Assembly: GCA_019358985.1 (NCBI GenBank) | Contig: JAHHIJ010000003.1 | Location: forward strand, 210,949 to 274,948 | Length of the DNA: 64,000 bases | From: Tolypothrix brevis GSE-NOS-MK-07-07A | GTDB taxonomy: Bacteria > Cyanobacteriota > Cyanobacteriia > Cyanobacteriales > Nostocaceae | Direction: 5' to 3' | Shown: one piece after another, positions 56,070 to 64,000 of the stretch | Position numbering within the stretch: the first letter of the stretch is position 1 | How the letters are laid out: every line of letters begins with the position of its first letter | Made by a program: the position numbers and the translations under genes | The notes under the pieces: generated by a model | The model's database searches: none | What the model was told of the DNA's origin: nothing | What the model saw: the letters and a program-made list of their open reading frames with translations, nothing else

Positions 56070-56276
56070 ATGAATAGCAAAGAATTAGCGCAATACATCG
56101 AAGCCACGAATGGCATCAGCAAACCTTGGCTGTTGGTGCAACTACGACTGAAAAAACTCCAAGAACGTCAAGGGACGCTTTCAGAAAATGACTACGCCAA
56201 TGAATTAGTGGACATACACCAAGACTTGATGAATTTGGGGGAATGGTGGCGCGGCATTGAAAATGAAGTGTTTTGA
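56070..56276 (+). CDS. Small conserved-looking hypothetical protein
   Basis: 68 residues, MNSKELAQYIEATNGISKPW..., mostly helical and acidic at the end (LGEWWRGIENEVF). No motif, signal or membrane segment. It sits between repeats and purM with normal codon use, so I think it is real, but no function can be offered. Confidence 0.55.
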   Translation: MNSKELAQYIEATNGISKPWLLVQLRLKKLQERQGTLSENDYANELVDIHQDLMNLGEWWRGIENEVF

Positions 56277-56288
56277 TTAGCACACAAC

Positions 56289-56364
56289 GCCCTGCGCCGA
56301 GCGCACACAACGCCCTCAGGCTATAAGCCTGGGGCTACACAAACGAAGCCCACCTGCGTGGGCT
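56289..56364. repeat. Palindromic unit CCTCAGGCTATAAGCCTGGGG / AGCCCACCTGCGTGGGCT
   Basis: Two linked palindromes, the reverse-orientation relative of the unit at 25642-25738, preceded by a short duplication of CACACAACGCCCT. Confidence 0.85.
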
Positions 56365-56483
56365 AAATTAGGTGCATATTCATACAGAAATGGAGTTAGG
56401 AGTGAAAAACTCACCAACTATGCACTTTTGACTTTATACTCATCTACTGTGGACTAATGACCATTGACTATTGACTAAGTATT

Positions 56484-57512
56484 ATGGATTATCGGGATGC
56501 AGGAGTTGATGTAGAAGCGGGTCGAGCTTTTGTAGATCAAATTCGCAATTTGGTCGAGGGTACCTTTCGACCGGGAGTAATTGGCTCCTTGGGTGGCTTT
56601 GGTGGCTGCTTTCAACTACCGGGGGGTTTCAAGGAACCCGTTTTGGTTTCTGGGACGGATGGTGTGGGTACAAAGCTGAAAATCGCTTCTGCTCTTAATC
56701 GCCATGATACTGTTGGGATTGATTTGGTGGCGATGTGCGTTAATGATGTGCTGACATCTGGCGCCGAACCGCTGTTTTTTTTAGATTATGTAGCTACAGG
56801 TAAGTTAGAAAAAGAGCAGTTGACTCAGGTGGTTGCGGGTATAGCTTCTGGATGTAAACTGGCTGGTTGCGCTTTGCTGGGAGGAGAAACCGCAGAAATG
56901 CCAGGTTTTTACCAAGTTGGGGAGTATGACTTGGCTGGATTTTGTGTGGGAATTGTCGAAAAAAGCCAGATGCTCGATGGTTCTCAGGTGCAAGTGGGGG
57001 ATGTTGCGATCGCACTCCCTAGCAGTGGTGTCCATAGCAATGGCTTTAGTTTAGTTAGAAAGATTATCAATGAACGCAATTTCTCTTGGAGCGATCGCCC
57101 AGAATTACTAAACGGTCAATCTTTAGGCGAAACTTTTCTTACACCTACTCACATTTACGTCAAACCCGTTCTTGCCGCACGTCAAGCAGGCTTAGAAATT
57201 CACGGTATGGCTCATATCACTGGTGGTGGTTTGCCAGAAAATTTGCCGCGATGCTTGGGCAAAAATCAAGCGCTTAAAATTAATCCCAATAGTTGGACTA
57301 TTCCCCCTGTATTTCAGTGGCTAGCTGATGCTGGTTCGGTTAGTCCGCAAGCGATGTATAACACTTTCAATATGGGGATTGGATTTGTGTTGCTAGTTCC
57401 ACCAAATCAGGTTGATGTGACGATTAATTACTTCAAATCACAGAATATTCCGGCGAGTGCGATCGCACAGGTAATTCCTGGTTCAGGGGAATTATTAGAA
57501 TTACCATACTGA
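56484..57512 (+). CDS. purM: Phosphoribosylformylglycinamidine cyclo-ligase (AIR synthetase)
   Basis: 342 residues, the usual PurM length. It catalyses ATP-dependent ring closure of FGAM to AIR, step 5 of purine synthesis. Motifs are [98 protein letters not shown] and [17 protein letters not shown], with [14 protein letters not shown] near the end. Monocistronic as far as the window shows. Confidence 0.96.
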   Translation: MDYRDAGVDVEAGRAFVDQIRNLVEGTFRPGVIGSLGGFGGCFQLPGGFKEPVLVSGTDGVGTKLKIASALNRHDTVGIDLVAMCVNDVLTSGAEPLFFLDYVATGKLEKEQLTQVVAGIASGCKLAGCALLGGETAEMPGFYQVGEYDLAGFCVGIVEKSQMLDGSQVQVGDVAIALPSSGVHSNGFSLVRKIINERNFSWSDRPELLNGQSLGETFLTPTHIYVKPVLAARQAGLEIHGMAHITGGGLPENLPRCLGKNQALKINPNSWTIPPVFQWLADAGSVSPQAMYNTFNMGIGFVLLVPPNQVDVTINYFKSQNIPASAIAQVIPGSGELLELPY

Positions 57513-57833
57513 CATATAGGATTTTTTGTCTATATACTGATTACTTTTTTCTTAGTCAAAGAGCTTGTCTCTATGGGGAAGTACCATTTAACCTGGATAT
57601 TCCTTGGTTTTTTTACGGTTATCAATTGCTACAATTGCGACATTTATCATAATTGCCATCGAAAATACTCATGACCGTCAGCCTTTGAATTTGCTAACGT
57701 AGTCTTAACATATTGAAAAAATTTGCTGATGAAGCTGAAAAAATAGCGGTTCCAACACTAGTTTACAGTGCTGGAATTTGTCATCTGTAAATCTATCTTG
57801 TTGGAGTGTTAGAATTACATACTTGAGGGGGTT
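57513..57833. promoter_or_regulatory. Intergenic leader of the PHP gene
   Basis: This 321-base gap is AT-rich. A hairpin TCCAACACT...AGTGCTGGA is at about 57752-57776, and GAGGGGG lies just before the ATG at 57834. No repeats of the major families and no gene seen. Confidence 0.55.
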
Positions 57834-58520
57834 ATGGCTGTAAATTTTGCCCGGACTTCTACTTCCAGGGAACTTTTAAAAGAAGTATTCCAGAACATCG
57901 ACGCACAAAGCTGTCCGAGGTGTTTTAACTTTCACATGCACACTGTCAATTCTGATGGCAAGTTGCAACCGACTGCATTGATGGAACAAGCGATCGCTAT
58001 TGGTTTACAAGGATTTGCCATCACAGATCATCATAGTGTTAAGGGCTATCAAGCAGCACAAGCTTGGTTAGAAGACTGGAAGTGGAAAAACAGGAGTGCA
58101 AATGCTCCTTACTTGTGGAGTGGTGTAGAAATTAATGCCAACCTTTTGAATGTGGAAGTCCACATTTTGGGTTATGCTTTTGAACCAGAACATGCCAGTA
58201 TAAAACGCTATCTGCAAAGTAAGATTGCTACTGATGAAGATTATCAGATAGCTAATGTGATTGCAGCAATTCAGAATGCTGGGGGATTAGCGGTACTTGC
58301 TCATCCAGCTCGTTACAAGCGATCGCATTTCGATTTAATTCCCGCTGCTGCTGAGGCTGGTATTGATGGGGTGGAAACGTTTTACGCCTACAATAATCCT
58401 AATCCTTGGCGACCAAGTGTCTTAGAATCAAAACAGGTACAACAGTTGGCTAATGAATTTAATCTTTACAGTACTTGTGGTACTGATACCCACGGTTTAA
58501 ATCTGCTGCAACGATTATAA
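57834..58520 (+). CDS. PHP-domain phosphoesterase
   Basis: 228 residues, cytosolic, with a strong ribosome site. Metal-binding motifs of the PHP family: FNFHMHTVNSDGK, FAITDHHSVKGY, SGVEINA, EVHILGYAFEPEH, LAVLAHPARYKRS, GIDGVETFYAYNN and CGTDTHGL. The group includes YciV/TrpH-type enzymes that hydrolyse 3',5'-nucleotide bisphosphates or trim short RNA. It is shorter than E. coli TrpH (about 290 residues), so the exact substrate is open. Confidence 0.88.
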   Translation: MAVNFARTSTSRELLKEVFQNIDAQSCPRCFNFHMHTVNSDGKLQPTALMEQAIAIGLQGFAITDHHSVKGYQAAQAWLEDWKWKNRSANAPYLWSGVEINANLLNVEVHILGYAFEPEHASIKRYLQSKIATDEDYQIANVIAAIQNAGGLAVLAHPARYKRSHFDLIPAAAEAGIDGVETFYAYNNPNPWRPSVLESKQVQQLANEFNLYSTCGTDTHGLNLLQRL

Positions 58521-58582
58521 AGATGATGAAATTTGATTGTTTATGAGGAATTTAAAACTTTAGTTCTTTAATTGGACACATC

Positions 58583-61500
58583 CTAAACTTTCACCTCATT
58601 CTCACCACGCATAATCTTGAAAATATCTCTAACAATCTTGTTGCGAATGTCCATTAAGCTGTCAACATTAAGTTGTTTAACTTTGAGTTGTTCAAAATAG
58701 TCAACGAGGCGATCGCAATGGCTTTCTAAGTGTCCATTATAACGCTTTTGTCTACAGGCACTGTCCAAAATAGATTGGTTAGAGCTAGTTGGTAAAGTCT
58801 CTAGTAGCTGATTTATTTGTTGCCAATCAAAAGTAGAATTATGTAAAAGCAAAATAGATTTACAGGTAGCTGCCCAAATTTTTCCTAAGTCTGCAAACTG
58901 AGTTAAACGGTGAGGATAAAGTCCCCTGACTAAACAATCTCCTTCACTAAAGATTCTCTCTAAGTAAAATTTTTCATCATCAGGATTTCTACTTCCTTTA
59001 TTTCCATCTTCAGCGATTGCCGAACAATATGTAAACATTCTGATAGCTTTTTTAATTCCTAACACCAGTTGACTTTCATTTTTATCATCACATAGTTCCA
59101 ACATTCCCATGCCAAATAACAGAGTACATGAATGCGTTCCAAATAAGTAGGTAGATTTATTCTCGTCAGTACGAATTTCCTTTAAAATCGAAAAATCAAT
59201 CTTTATAACATTATTTTCCGATTCATAAATCTGCTCAGATTCACTGCTTTGCTCACTTAATTCTTGAATGAGAGGTACGACTTGGATTAGTATATCTCCG
59301 TAATTTTTATAATATTTATCATCTCTATTCACCTCCGTTATTCTGCCACCATTATCTTTAATCTGTTGGTAAGATTTTTTGCCAATATTTTTATAACAAA
59401 TTAAAGCATGTTCTATGAGACGTTTAGCCCAATCTAGACATTCTTCTCTGGCAAATTCTGTAGGAGATGGTTGATAATCTCCCAAATAAGCCACCATAAT
59501 ATAGCACCAGCTTTGATAAGCAGACCAGTAAGCATAAATTGCCGGGTTTCCATCTCTAGCTGCATAAATTCGCGCTTTTTCTAAAAGACTTATAGGCTTT
59601 ATGAGACGATCCCATGTACCTCCAGGATGGTCTGTGTAAGAAGATGTGAATATATAAAGCTTTGCTCGGTGCGCGTATACTCTTGATAAAAGATAAAAGA
59701 ATGGATGAAAATTACTTTGAACACAAGCACCAATAGCATAATACTTTTTTAAAATATTTTTCAGATATCTTTCGGCATTATCTAAACTATCTGTAGCCGC
59801 TCGAATAGCAATAGCACGATCTGAATGTACTTGACGATTTTCTGAATCTTCTAAATCTGTCAAATAATAATATCTAAATTTACAAAGCTCATATTTGGCA
59901 AACATGAAATCATCAAAGCATTTATTAGTACCTTTTTTGGCATTTTCAATGTGAGGGTTCAAAACATCAAGATATTTTTTAGCAATGCGGTAAAGTCCTT
60001 CCTTTAAATAGTTTTCAGCTAAACTTAAGTGAGCATTGTAAGCAACTGCACTCCAAGGCTTTCCCTCATCTATTTCCACAAAATTTAACTCACTATTTGC
60101 AATACGATATCTACCTCGAAAAACTGTTTGATTTAAATAACCTTCCATCGCTTTTAAAGAAAATGGATAAAAATCCAAATAACTTTCTGCTTTTCTGAGT
60201 GCATTAATTTCTTCGACTCGATGACACAGTTCGGTAAGATATACTACAGGATTTATCCCCGTCTGTTTAATTGCTCTTAATCTAGCTTGTAGTGCAGCTT
60301 TAGTAGCTATTTCAACAGAATCAAAACCGCAGTATTCACCGTAAGCAGTTTCATCGCTGCTGATAATTTCTTCATAATTTTTGTTTTGATTAATTGCTTT
60401 ATCAATATCATCTTTCTTGCAAAGATTAACTACACTATAAGACCAAACGAGACTGGAAATACCAAAAAACTCGTTGTTAATTAAAAGATTACGAGCTACT
60501 GGTAAATAATTACTTAATGTCGAAATATCCGATAATAAAACTCTATTAATTGCAGCAATAATATGATATATAGGACTGCCGATTCCAGTAATTTCTTCAA
60601 AAAACTCTAATTTATTTTCATTCTGATTAAAGAAACTTATTTGATGATATTCTCCCTGAATCCAAGGTTGATAATCATCTGGTACTTTTACATAGAAATG
60701 TATTTTTAATTTGTAAGCAAATTGTCTTTCTAACCCAACAACATCTTTTTCATCTTCATCATCACTATCTAGCAAAAGTGGATTGAGTAAACCAAAATTT
60801 TGCCCTTCCGTCTTTAAATAAAGGGGTAAAGGATGTATTTTTTCAATTTCTAATTGCTTAAGATGGATAGGAAACTCATCAGAGAGTATTTCATTTTCTA
60901 CAAGAGAGCGAGTTAAATGTTCTATAAAACTATGAGGCAATAAGCTGACATCTGGTTGTGCTTCATCTCTATCATCTTTCAACAGAGATTTATATTGTCT
61001 AAAGCCTGTTTGCAACTCAATTCTATTTATCTCACGACAAACTTTGTTGACTAATTCTTTAGTTTTTTCTGTCTTTAAATCTTGAACTATTCCCTGATAA
61101 TACTCCCTGAGTAGAGTTTCAACATTTTGTTGAATTATATCTGTGATGTCCAGAGGTGAATATGATTGATTTTTAGACTCTAATTTATTGAAGGAATTAT
61201 AAAAAAGATTTGTAACTTTTTTGTAAAAAGGTATGATATCTTCCGTTTTTAGACCCTTAATAGGATCGGTAACAATTGCCAAAAATTCTTGTAGCATCGG
61301 TTCTCCTGGATGCACGGCAAGATTTAATTTTTCCGTCTCTGCCAAACTAACTTGATAAAATTTGCGAAATGCTCTTAACTTTTCCGCTCTAGTTAAAATT
61401 CGAGGAACTTCAGATTCTATGGTGTTTAATCTTTTTTTAGCCAAATAATTTTGTATTCCCGCTAAAATTTCGACTAACTTTCCTAAAGTTAATCCTGGAA

Positions 61501-61795
61501 CTACAGACATTATTTCTTCCTGACTATAGTATTCAGGAAGTACGGAACGTAAAACACGTCTGATAAAAATCCGGTTATTTTTTTGACTCCATTGTTCAGC
61601 AATGCTGCTTTCATTGGGTTTAGCGTTTTCTTGCTTTTCATTTATTCCAAGGTCAGTTAAACATTCTAATAAGTATTTATATACAGATTTATCCCTCTGT
61701 TGATCTTCAAGAGAGCGTCTTCCTAAATTTTGTAAATTTTGACTCTCAGATGACTCATTATTTGGTATGTCATCTTTTTTAGTTCTTTTTGCCAT
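58583..61795 (-). CDS. Large hypothetical protein, 1070 residues
   Basis: I do not recognise this family. It has no signal peptide and no membrane segment. The N-terminal 70 residues are polar and likely disordered. Residues about 70-330 are helical with charged repeats (REYYQGIVQDLKTEKTKEL...). An acidic stretch (LLDSDDEDEKD) precedes a beta-rich part (YKLKIHFYVKVPDDYQPWIQGEYHQISFF). From about 480 the protein looks like irregular TPR-type helical pairs (AHLSLAENYLKEGLYRIAKKYLDVL, ATDSLDNAERYLKNILKKYYAIG). Cys and His are frequent near the end (FGTHSCTLLF, CRQKRYNGHLESHCDR). No catalytic motif seen. It is monocistronic and divergent from the M4 peptidase genes. Confidence 0.7.
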   Translation of the reverse strand: MAKRTKKDDIPNNESSESQNLQNLGRRSLEDQQRDKSVYKYLLECLTDLGINEKQENAKPNESSIAEQWSQKNNRIFIRRVLRSVLPEYYSQEEIMSVVPGLTLGKLVEILAGIQNYLAKKRLNTIESEVPRILTRAEKLRAFRKFYQVSLAETEKLNLAVHPGEPMLQEFLAIVTDPIKGLKTEDIIPFYKKVTNLFYNSFNKLESKNQSYSPLDITDIIQQNVETLLREYYQGIVQDLKTEKTKELVNKVCREINRIELQTGFRQYKSLLKDDRDEAQPDVSLLPHSFIEHLTRSLVENEILSDEFPIHLKQLEIEKIHPLPLYLKTEGQNFGLLNPLLLDSDDEDEKDVVGLERQFAYKLKIHFYVKVPDDYQPWIQGEYHQISFFNQNENKLEFFEEITGIGSPIYHIIAAINRVLLSDISTLSNYLPVARNLLINNEFFGISSLVWSYSVVNLCKKDDIDKAINQNKNYEEIISSDETAYGEYCGFDSVEIATKAALQARLRAIKQTGINPVVYLTELCHRVEEINALRKAESYLDFYPFSLKAMEGYLNQTVFRGRYRIANSELNFVEIDEGKPWSAVAYNAHLSLAENYLKEGLYRIAKKYLDVLNPHIENAKKGTNKCFDDFMFAKYELCKFRYYYLTDLEDSENRQVHSDRAIAIRAATDSLDNAERYLKNILKKYYAIGACVQSNFHPFFYLLSRVYAHRAKLYIFTSSYTDHPGGTWDRLIKPISLLEKARIYAARDGNPAIYAYWSAYQSWCYIMVAYLGDYQPSPTEFAREECLDWAKRLIEHALICYKNIGKKSYQQIKDNGGRITEVNRDDKYYKNYGDILIQVVPLIQELSEQSSESEQIYESENNVIKIDFSILKEIRTDENKSTYLFGTHSCTLLFGMGMLELCDDKNESQLVLGIKKAIRMFTYCSAIAEDGNKGSRNPDDEKFYLERIFSEGDCLVRGLYPHRLTQFADLGKIWAATCKSILLLHNSTFDWQQINQLLETLPTSSNQSILDSACRQKRYNGHLESHCDRLVDYFEQLKVKQLNVDSLMDIRNKIVRDIFKIMRGENEVKV

Positions 61796-62118
61796 ACTTA
61801 AGTTTTTGAGTTAACTTTAATTAAATATACATAAAGTTTATTGCTTACCCTTTAACTTTAACTAAATGTACACATAATACAGAATAATGGCTCTTTAGAT
61901 GCTATTGTAAAGGTTTAAAGGCTAATTAGGTTATATTACGCTGTTGCGATCGCTCTAACCATACTTAAATTTCATACATCTTGTACAATAATAATTTTTT
62001 AGTTGTACACCTTAATAATTTTTTAGTTGTACACCTTGACAGTGTATCCGTAAATTATGTATGAACAAGTAATCGCGCATAGCACGACAACAACTAAGCG
62101 AGATTTAAAGTAAACTCC
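61796..62118. promoter_or_regulatory. Divergent promoter region with 24-bp direct repeat
   Basis: This 323-base gap separates the 1070-residue gene (minus) from the M4 propeptide gene (plus). It is AT-rich and contains two copies of TAATAATTTTTTAGTTGTAC plus ACCTT with a 24-bp period (61989-62037), with a further TTGTACA at about 61981. The pair, about 80 bases before the plus-strand start, is a candidate operator. Confidence 0.65.
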
Positions 62119-62805
62119 ATGAATAGAAATGGTATGAAAACTTTCACTTTCCATACCGATGACCAAATTTCAGCATTCAAACCTCGTGGTATTGATGATC
62201 TGGTTCATGTACTGAAGAGAGCTGACTCAGAAGGAAAAAAGCTAATAGACATTTTCAAGGAAGTGGGAGATAGGTTAATGCCAGTACTGGAGGAAGCAGT
62301 ACTGGAAGTTAAACCTACAAGAGGTTTTGCTGTATCTCACAAACCAATCCACGAGTCCAAGTTGGAAGGGGTATCGGTTAAAACTTGGAAGAGGACTAAG
62401 ACACACACAATTAAGTTTAGCCAAAAGTATAAAAATATTCCCGTATATGGCGCTCTTGTAACACTGGAAGTTGACGATAACTACGATTTGCTGGCAATCA
62501 ACTCAGCTTTTGGCGATCCTAGTGGCATTGACGCATCCCCCAAGTTAAAGCCTGAGAAACTCAAGGAGTTAATTCAGAAGCTAACGAAGCATGATTTGGG
62601 AAATTTGGATTTAGCCACAAGTATCTATTACTACTTTGATACTAAGAATAAGTCCTGGCGACTAGTGTATGTCGTTGAAAACCCACTTCAAAATACTAAT
62701 GCTCTCCCTAAGTCTGAATCAATACCCGAAATGGTAGACTATATAATTGATGCTCATACGGGAGATTTAGTTTCTGAGCTACCCCGTGTGAAGACTATTA
62801 AATAA
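62119..62805 (+). pseudogene. M4 metallopeptidase propeptide half (FTP-PepSY)
   Basis: 228 residues. After a helical N-terminus come an FTP-like segment (HTIKFSQKYKNIPVYGALVTLEV, LLAINSAFGDPSGIDASP) and a PepSY-like segment (LVYVVENPL ... MVDYIIDAHTGDLVSELPRV), the standard propeptide of thermolysin-family enzymes. TAA at 62803 ends it. The same frame stays open for 49 more codons (...GEFRLAQYHEELLINL ... QTRIYLEDAIG), which reads like the expected bridge into the catalytic domain. I therefore think this is the 5' part of a broken gene, although a stand-alone propeptide acting in trans is possible. Confidence 0.65.
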
Positions 62806-62932
62806 AGTTTTCAGGGAGAATTTCGGTTGGCACAGTATCACGAAGAGCTACTAATTAATTTGGTTAACAGCGTACCTTTTTTTTCTGAAAATAACCCGCA
62901 AACACGGATATATTTAGAGGATGCAATAGGGG

Positions 62933-63817
62933 ATGGTACGTACTTATTATTTTAATCCTGCTATAGATAATGTTCTTCCCGGTAGAGAAATAGTCAATGC
63001 TTTGCAAGAGCAAGAGCAAACCTTTAACGCTCATAATAATGCTTTGAACGTTGAAACATTCTTTAGAGATGTGCTTGAACACTCTTTAGAAGATGAAGGA
63101 GCAGAGGTTTACATCTCTAGTATTATGTGTGTTGAAGACCCTCAACCCAATTACCAAGAAGATAACTGTGCTTACTGGCACGATCACTTACAGCAAGCAT
63201 TTTTCGGGCAGTGTTTCATCCAAAATGATGAACTGCGTTCTTTAGCTATAGCTCAAGATATTGTTGCTCATGAGTTTGGTCATGGATTGACCAGTTGGAC
63301 TGCCAAGCTTGTATATAAAGACGAATCAGGGGCATTGGACGAGTCCTTCGCGGATATTTTTGCTATCTTCGTTGCTAATTACAACCCTAATATTGACATA
63401 TGGAAGAATATTCGCGAGTGGAACTGGGAAATAGGACGCGGATTTGGTCAAAATGGTCAAGCAATTAGGGATCTAAGTTCTCCCTCTACATACAATCATC
63501 CCGAACACATGAACAATTACGAGGATTTGGCTCACGATCACGGTGGGGTTCACTTTAATTGTGGAATTCACAATAAGGCAGCTTATAATTTACTGACTTC
63601 GCAAGATAATGAAAATAACTACCTTTTCGATCCAGAATCTGCCGCTCTACTTTTTTATCAAGCATTAATACAACTGGGTGAAACCTCTACTTTCAGTGAT
63701 AGCCGTCGTGCTATTCAGCAAGCGGGAAAAACCCTGTTTCGCAACAATTATAACAAGGATGAAAAGCTTCAAGCGATCGCTACAGCTTTCGATAATGTGG
63801 GAATTTTCTTCGAGTAA
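62933..63817 (+). pseudogene. M4 (thermolysin-like) catalytic half
   Basis: 294 residues. Zinc site: His113-Glu114...His117 in VAHEFGHGLTSW, third ligand Glu in DESGALDESFADIFAIF, and the downstream His in HDHGGVHFNCGIHNKAAYNL. The catalytic residues all look intact. The N-terminal opening MVRTYYFNPAIDNVLPG matches the RTYDA...LPG start of protealysin-like M4 domains. Its frame is shifted by one base from the propeptide gene at a GGGG run (62929-62932). If translated it would start at ATG 62933. No signal peptide on either half, so a cytosolic or non-classical protealysin-like enzyme. Confidence 0.72.
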
Positions 63818-63826
63818 GTATTCTAA

Positions 63827-63865
63827 CAAAAAAAGCGCCCTCCGAATTTCGGAAGGCGCTCTTTA
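63827..63865. terminator. Bidirectional intrinsic terminator between M4 peptidase and psbA
   Basis: AGCGCC-C-TCCGAA pairs with TTCGGA-A-GGCGCT (63834-63860). On the minus strand the stem is followed by a T-run (seven A on the plus strand), the stronger side and suited to psbA; on the plus strand CTTT follows. Confidence 0.88.
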
Positions 63866-63869
63866 ATTC

Positions 63870-63898
63870 GTAAAGACGTTCCGCCGGAACGTCTTTAC
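63870..63898. repeat. Palindrome in the psbA 3' untranslated region
   Basis: GTAAAGACG / CGTCTTTAC arms around TTCCGCCGGAA, perfectly symmetric, between the psbA stop and the terminator. It will form a second hairpin in psbA mRNA. Confidence 0.93.
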
Positions 63899-63906
63899 AT
63901 TGAAGA

Positions 63907-64000
63907 TTAACCGTTGATAGCAGGTGCAGTCAATGCTACAGGAGCGAAGTCAGCAGCAGCCAAGTCTAGAGGGAAGTTGTGAGCGTTGCGCTCGTGCATT
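63907..64000 (-). CDS. psbA: Photosystem II D1 protein, C-terminal end
   Basis: Only the last 30 codons are in the window: [20 protein letters not shown] then [10 protein letters not shown] and a stop at 63907-63909. This is the D1 tail, in which CtpA cleaves after the Ala of DLA to expose the ligand for the Mn4CaO5 cluster. The sequence is diagnostic for psbA. Which psbA paralogue (D1:1 or D1:2 form) cannot be told from this part. Confidence 0.97.
   Translation of the reverse strand, partial: MHERNAHNFPLDLAAADFAPVALTAPAING

Noticed and set aside
1..64000. tRNA, rRNA or known riboswitch
   Set aside because: No cloverleaf with a T-loop consensus, no rRNA motif and no riboswitch core was recognised by eye. 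A covariance-model search would be decisive.

Overview
The window comes from a filamentous, Nostocales-type cyanobacterium. The evidence is abundant HIP1 octamers (GCGATCGC), the psbA (photosystem II D1) 3' end at the right edge, a BciB-type divinyl-chlorophyllide reductase, the acyl-lipid desaturases DesC/DesA/DesB, a 2-oxoglutarate decarboxylase plus succinic semialdehyde dehydrogenase pair, many CHAT, WD40 and Uma2 proteins, and dense small palindromic repeats and short tandem repeats between genes. No tRNA, rRNA or CRISPR array was seen.

Layout. 1-6.9 kb: 3' end of lnt, two Mop-domain (molybdate-binding fold) genes, a subtilase, a small membrane protein next to a ProA-like gene without the catalytic Cys, and two Uma2 genes. 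7.1-10.5 kb: desB, desA, desC on the minus strand. 10.6-11.8 kb: a PLP lyase. 11.9-18.4 kb: a two-gene minus-strand operon with signalling or conflict-type architecture (CHAT-TIR-AAA, then AAA-TM-coiled coil-16 WD40). 18.6-24.7 kb: an orphan TAXI binding protein, a PhoX-like phosphatase, a repeat-rich kilobase, bciB and a broken toxin-antitoxin pair. 24.8-28.9 kb: a MacAB-type ABC exporter. 29.6-33.1 kb: gamma-glutamyltransferase, an orphan type II thioesterase and a small secreted Cys protein. 33.5-45.3 kb: a filamentous-haemagglutinin exoprotein, a CHAT-TPR protein, DUF928, CHAT-CHASE2, DUF1822 and a sigma-like protein, which I read as one functional neighbourhood. 45.7-51.6 kb: two histidine kinases and an FHA-GAF adenylate cyclase. 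51.9-55.0 kb: the two enzymes that close the cyanobacterial TCA cycle. 55.4-58.5 kb: a PD-(D/E)XK-like protein, a small ORF, purM and a PHP phosphoesterase. 58.6-63.8 kb: a 1070-residue protein of unknown family and a split M4 metallopeptidase. Then a terminator and psbA.

The intergenic DNA is unusually structured. A palindrome family with constant arms (GTAGAGACG / CGTCTCTAC) and interchangeable cores occurs about 30 times. Many copies sit inside a longer element of about 93 bp bounded by TAGACATC / GATGTCTA, which forms head-to-tail chains. One such element carries a 136-bp inverted-repeat insertion flanked by a 10-bp target duplication. Repeats have also entered genes: they supply the C-terminus of Lnt and the stop codon of a kinase, and lie in-frame in a gamma-glutamyltransferase and a CHAT protein.

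The strongest candidates for undescribed systems are the CHAT-TIR-AAA / AAA-WD40 pair (11.9-18.4 kb) and the CHAT/CHASE2/sigma-like/haemagglutinin neighbourhood (33.5-45.3 kb). All functional statements come from reading motifs by eye; no database search was run.
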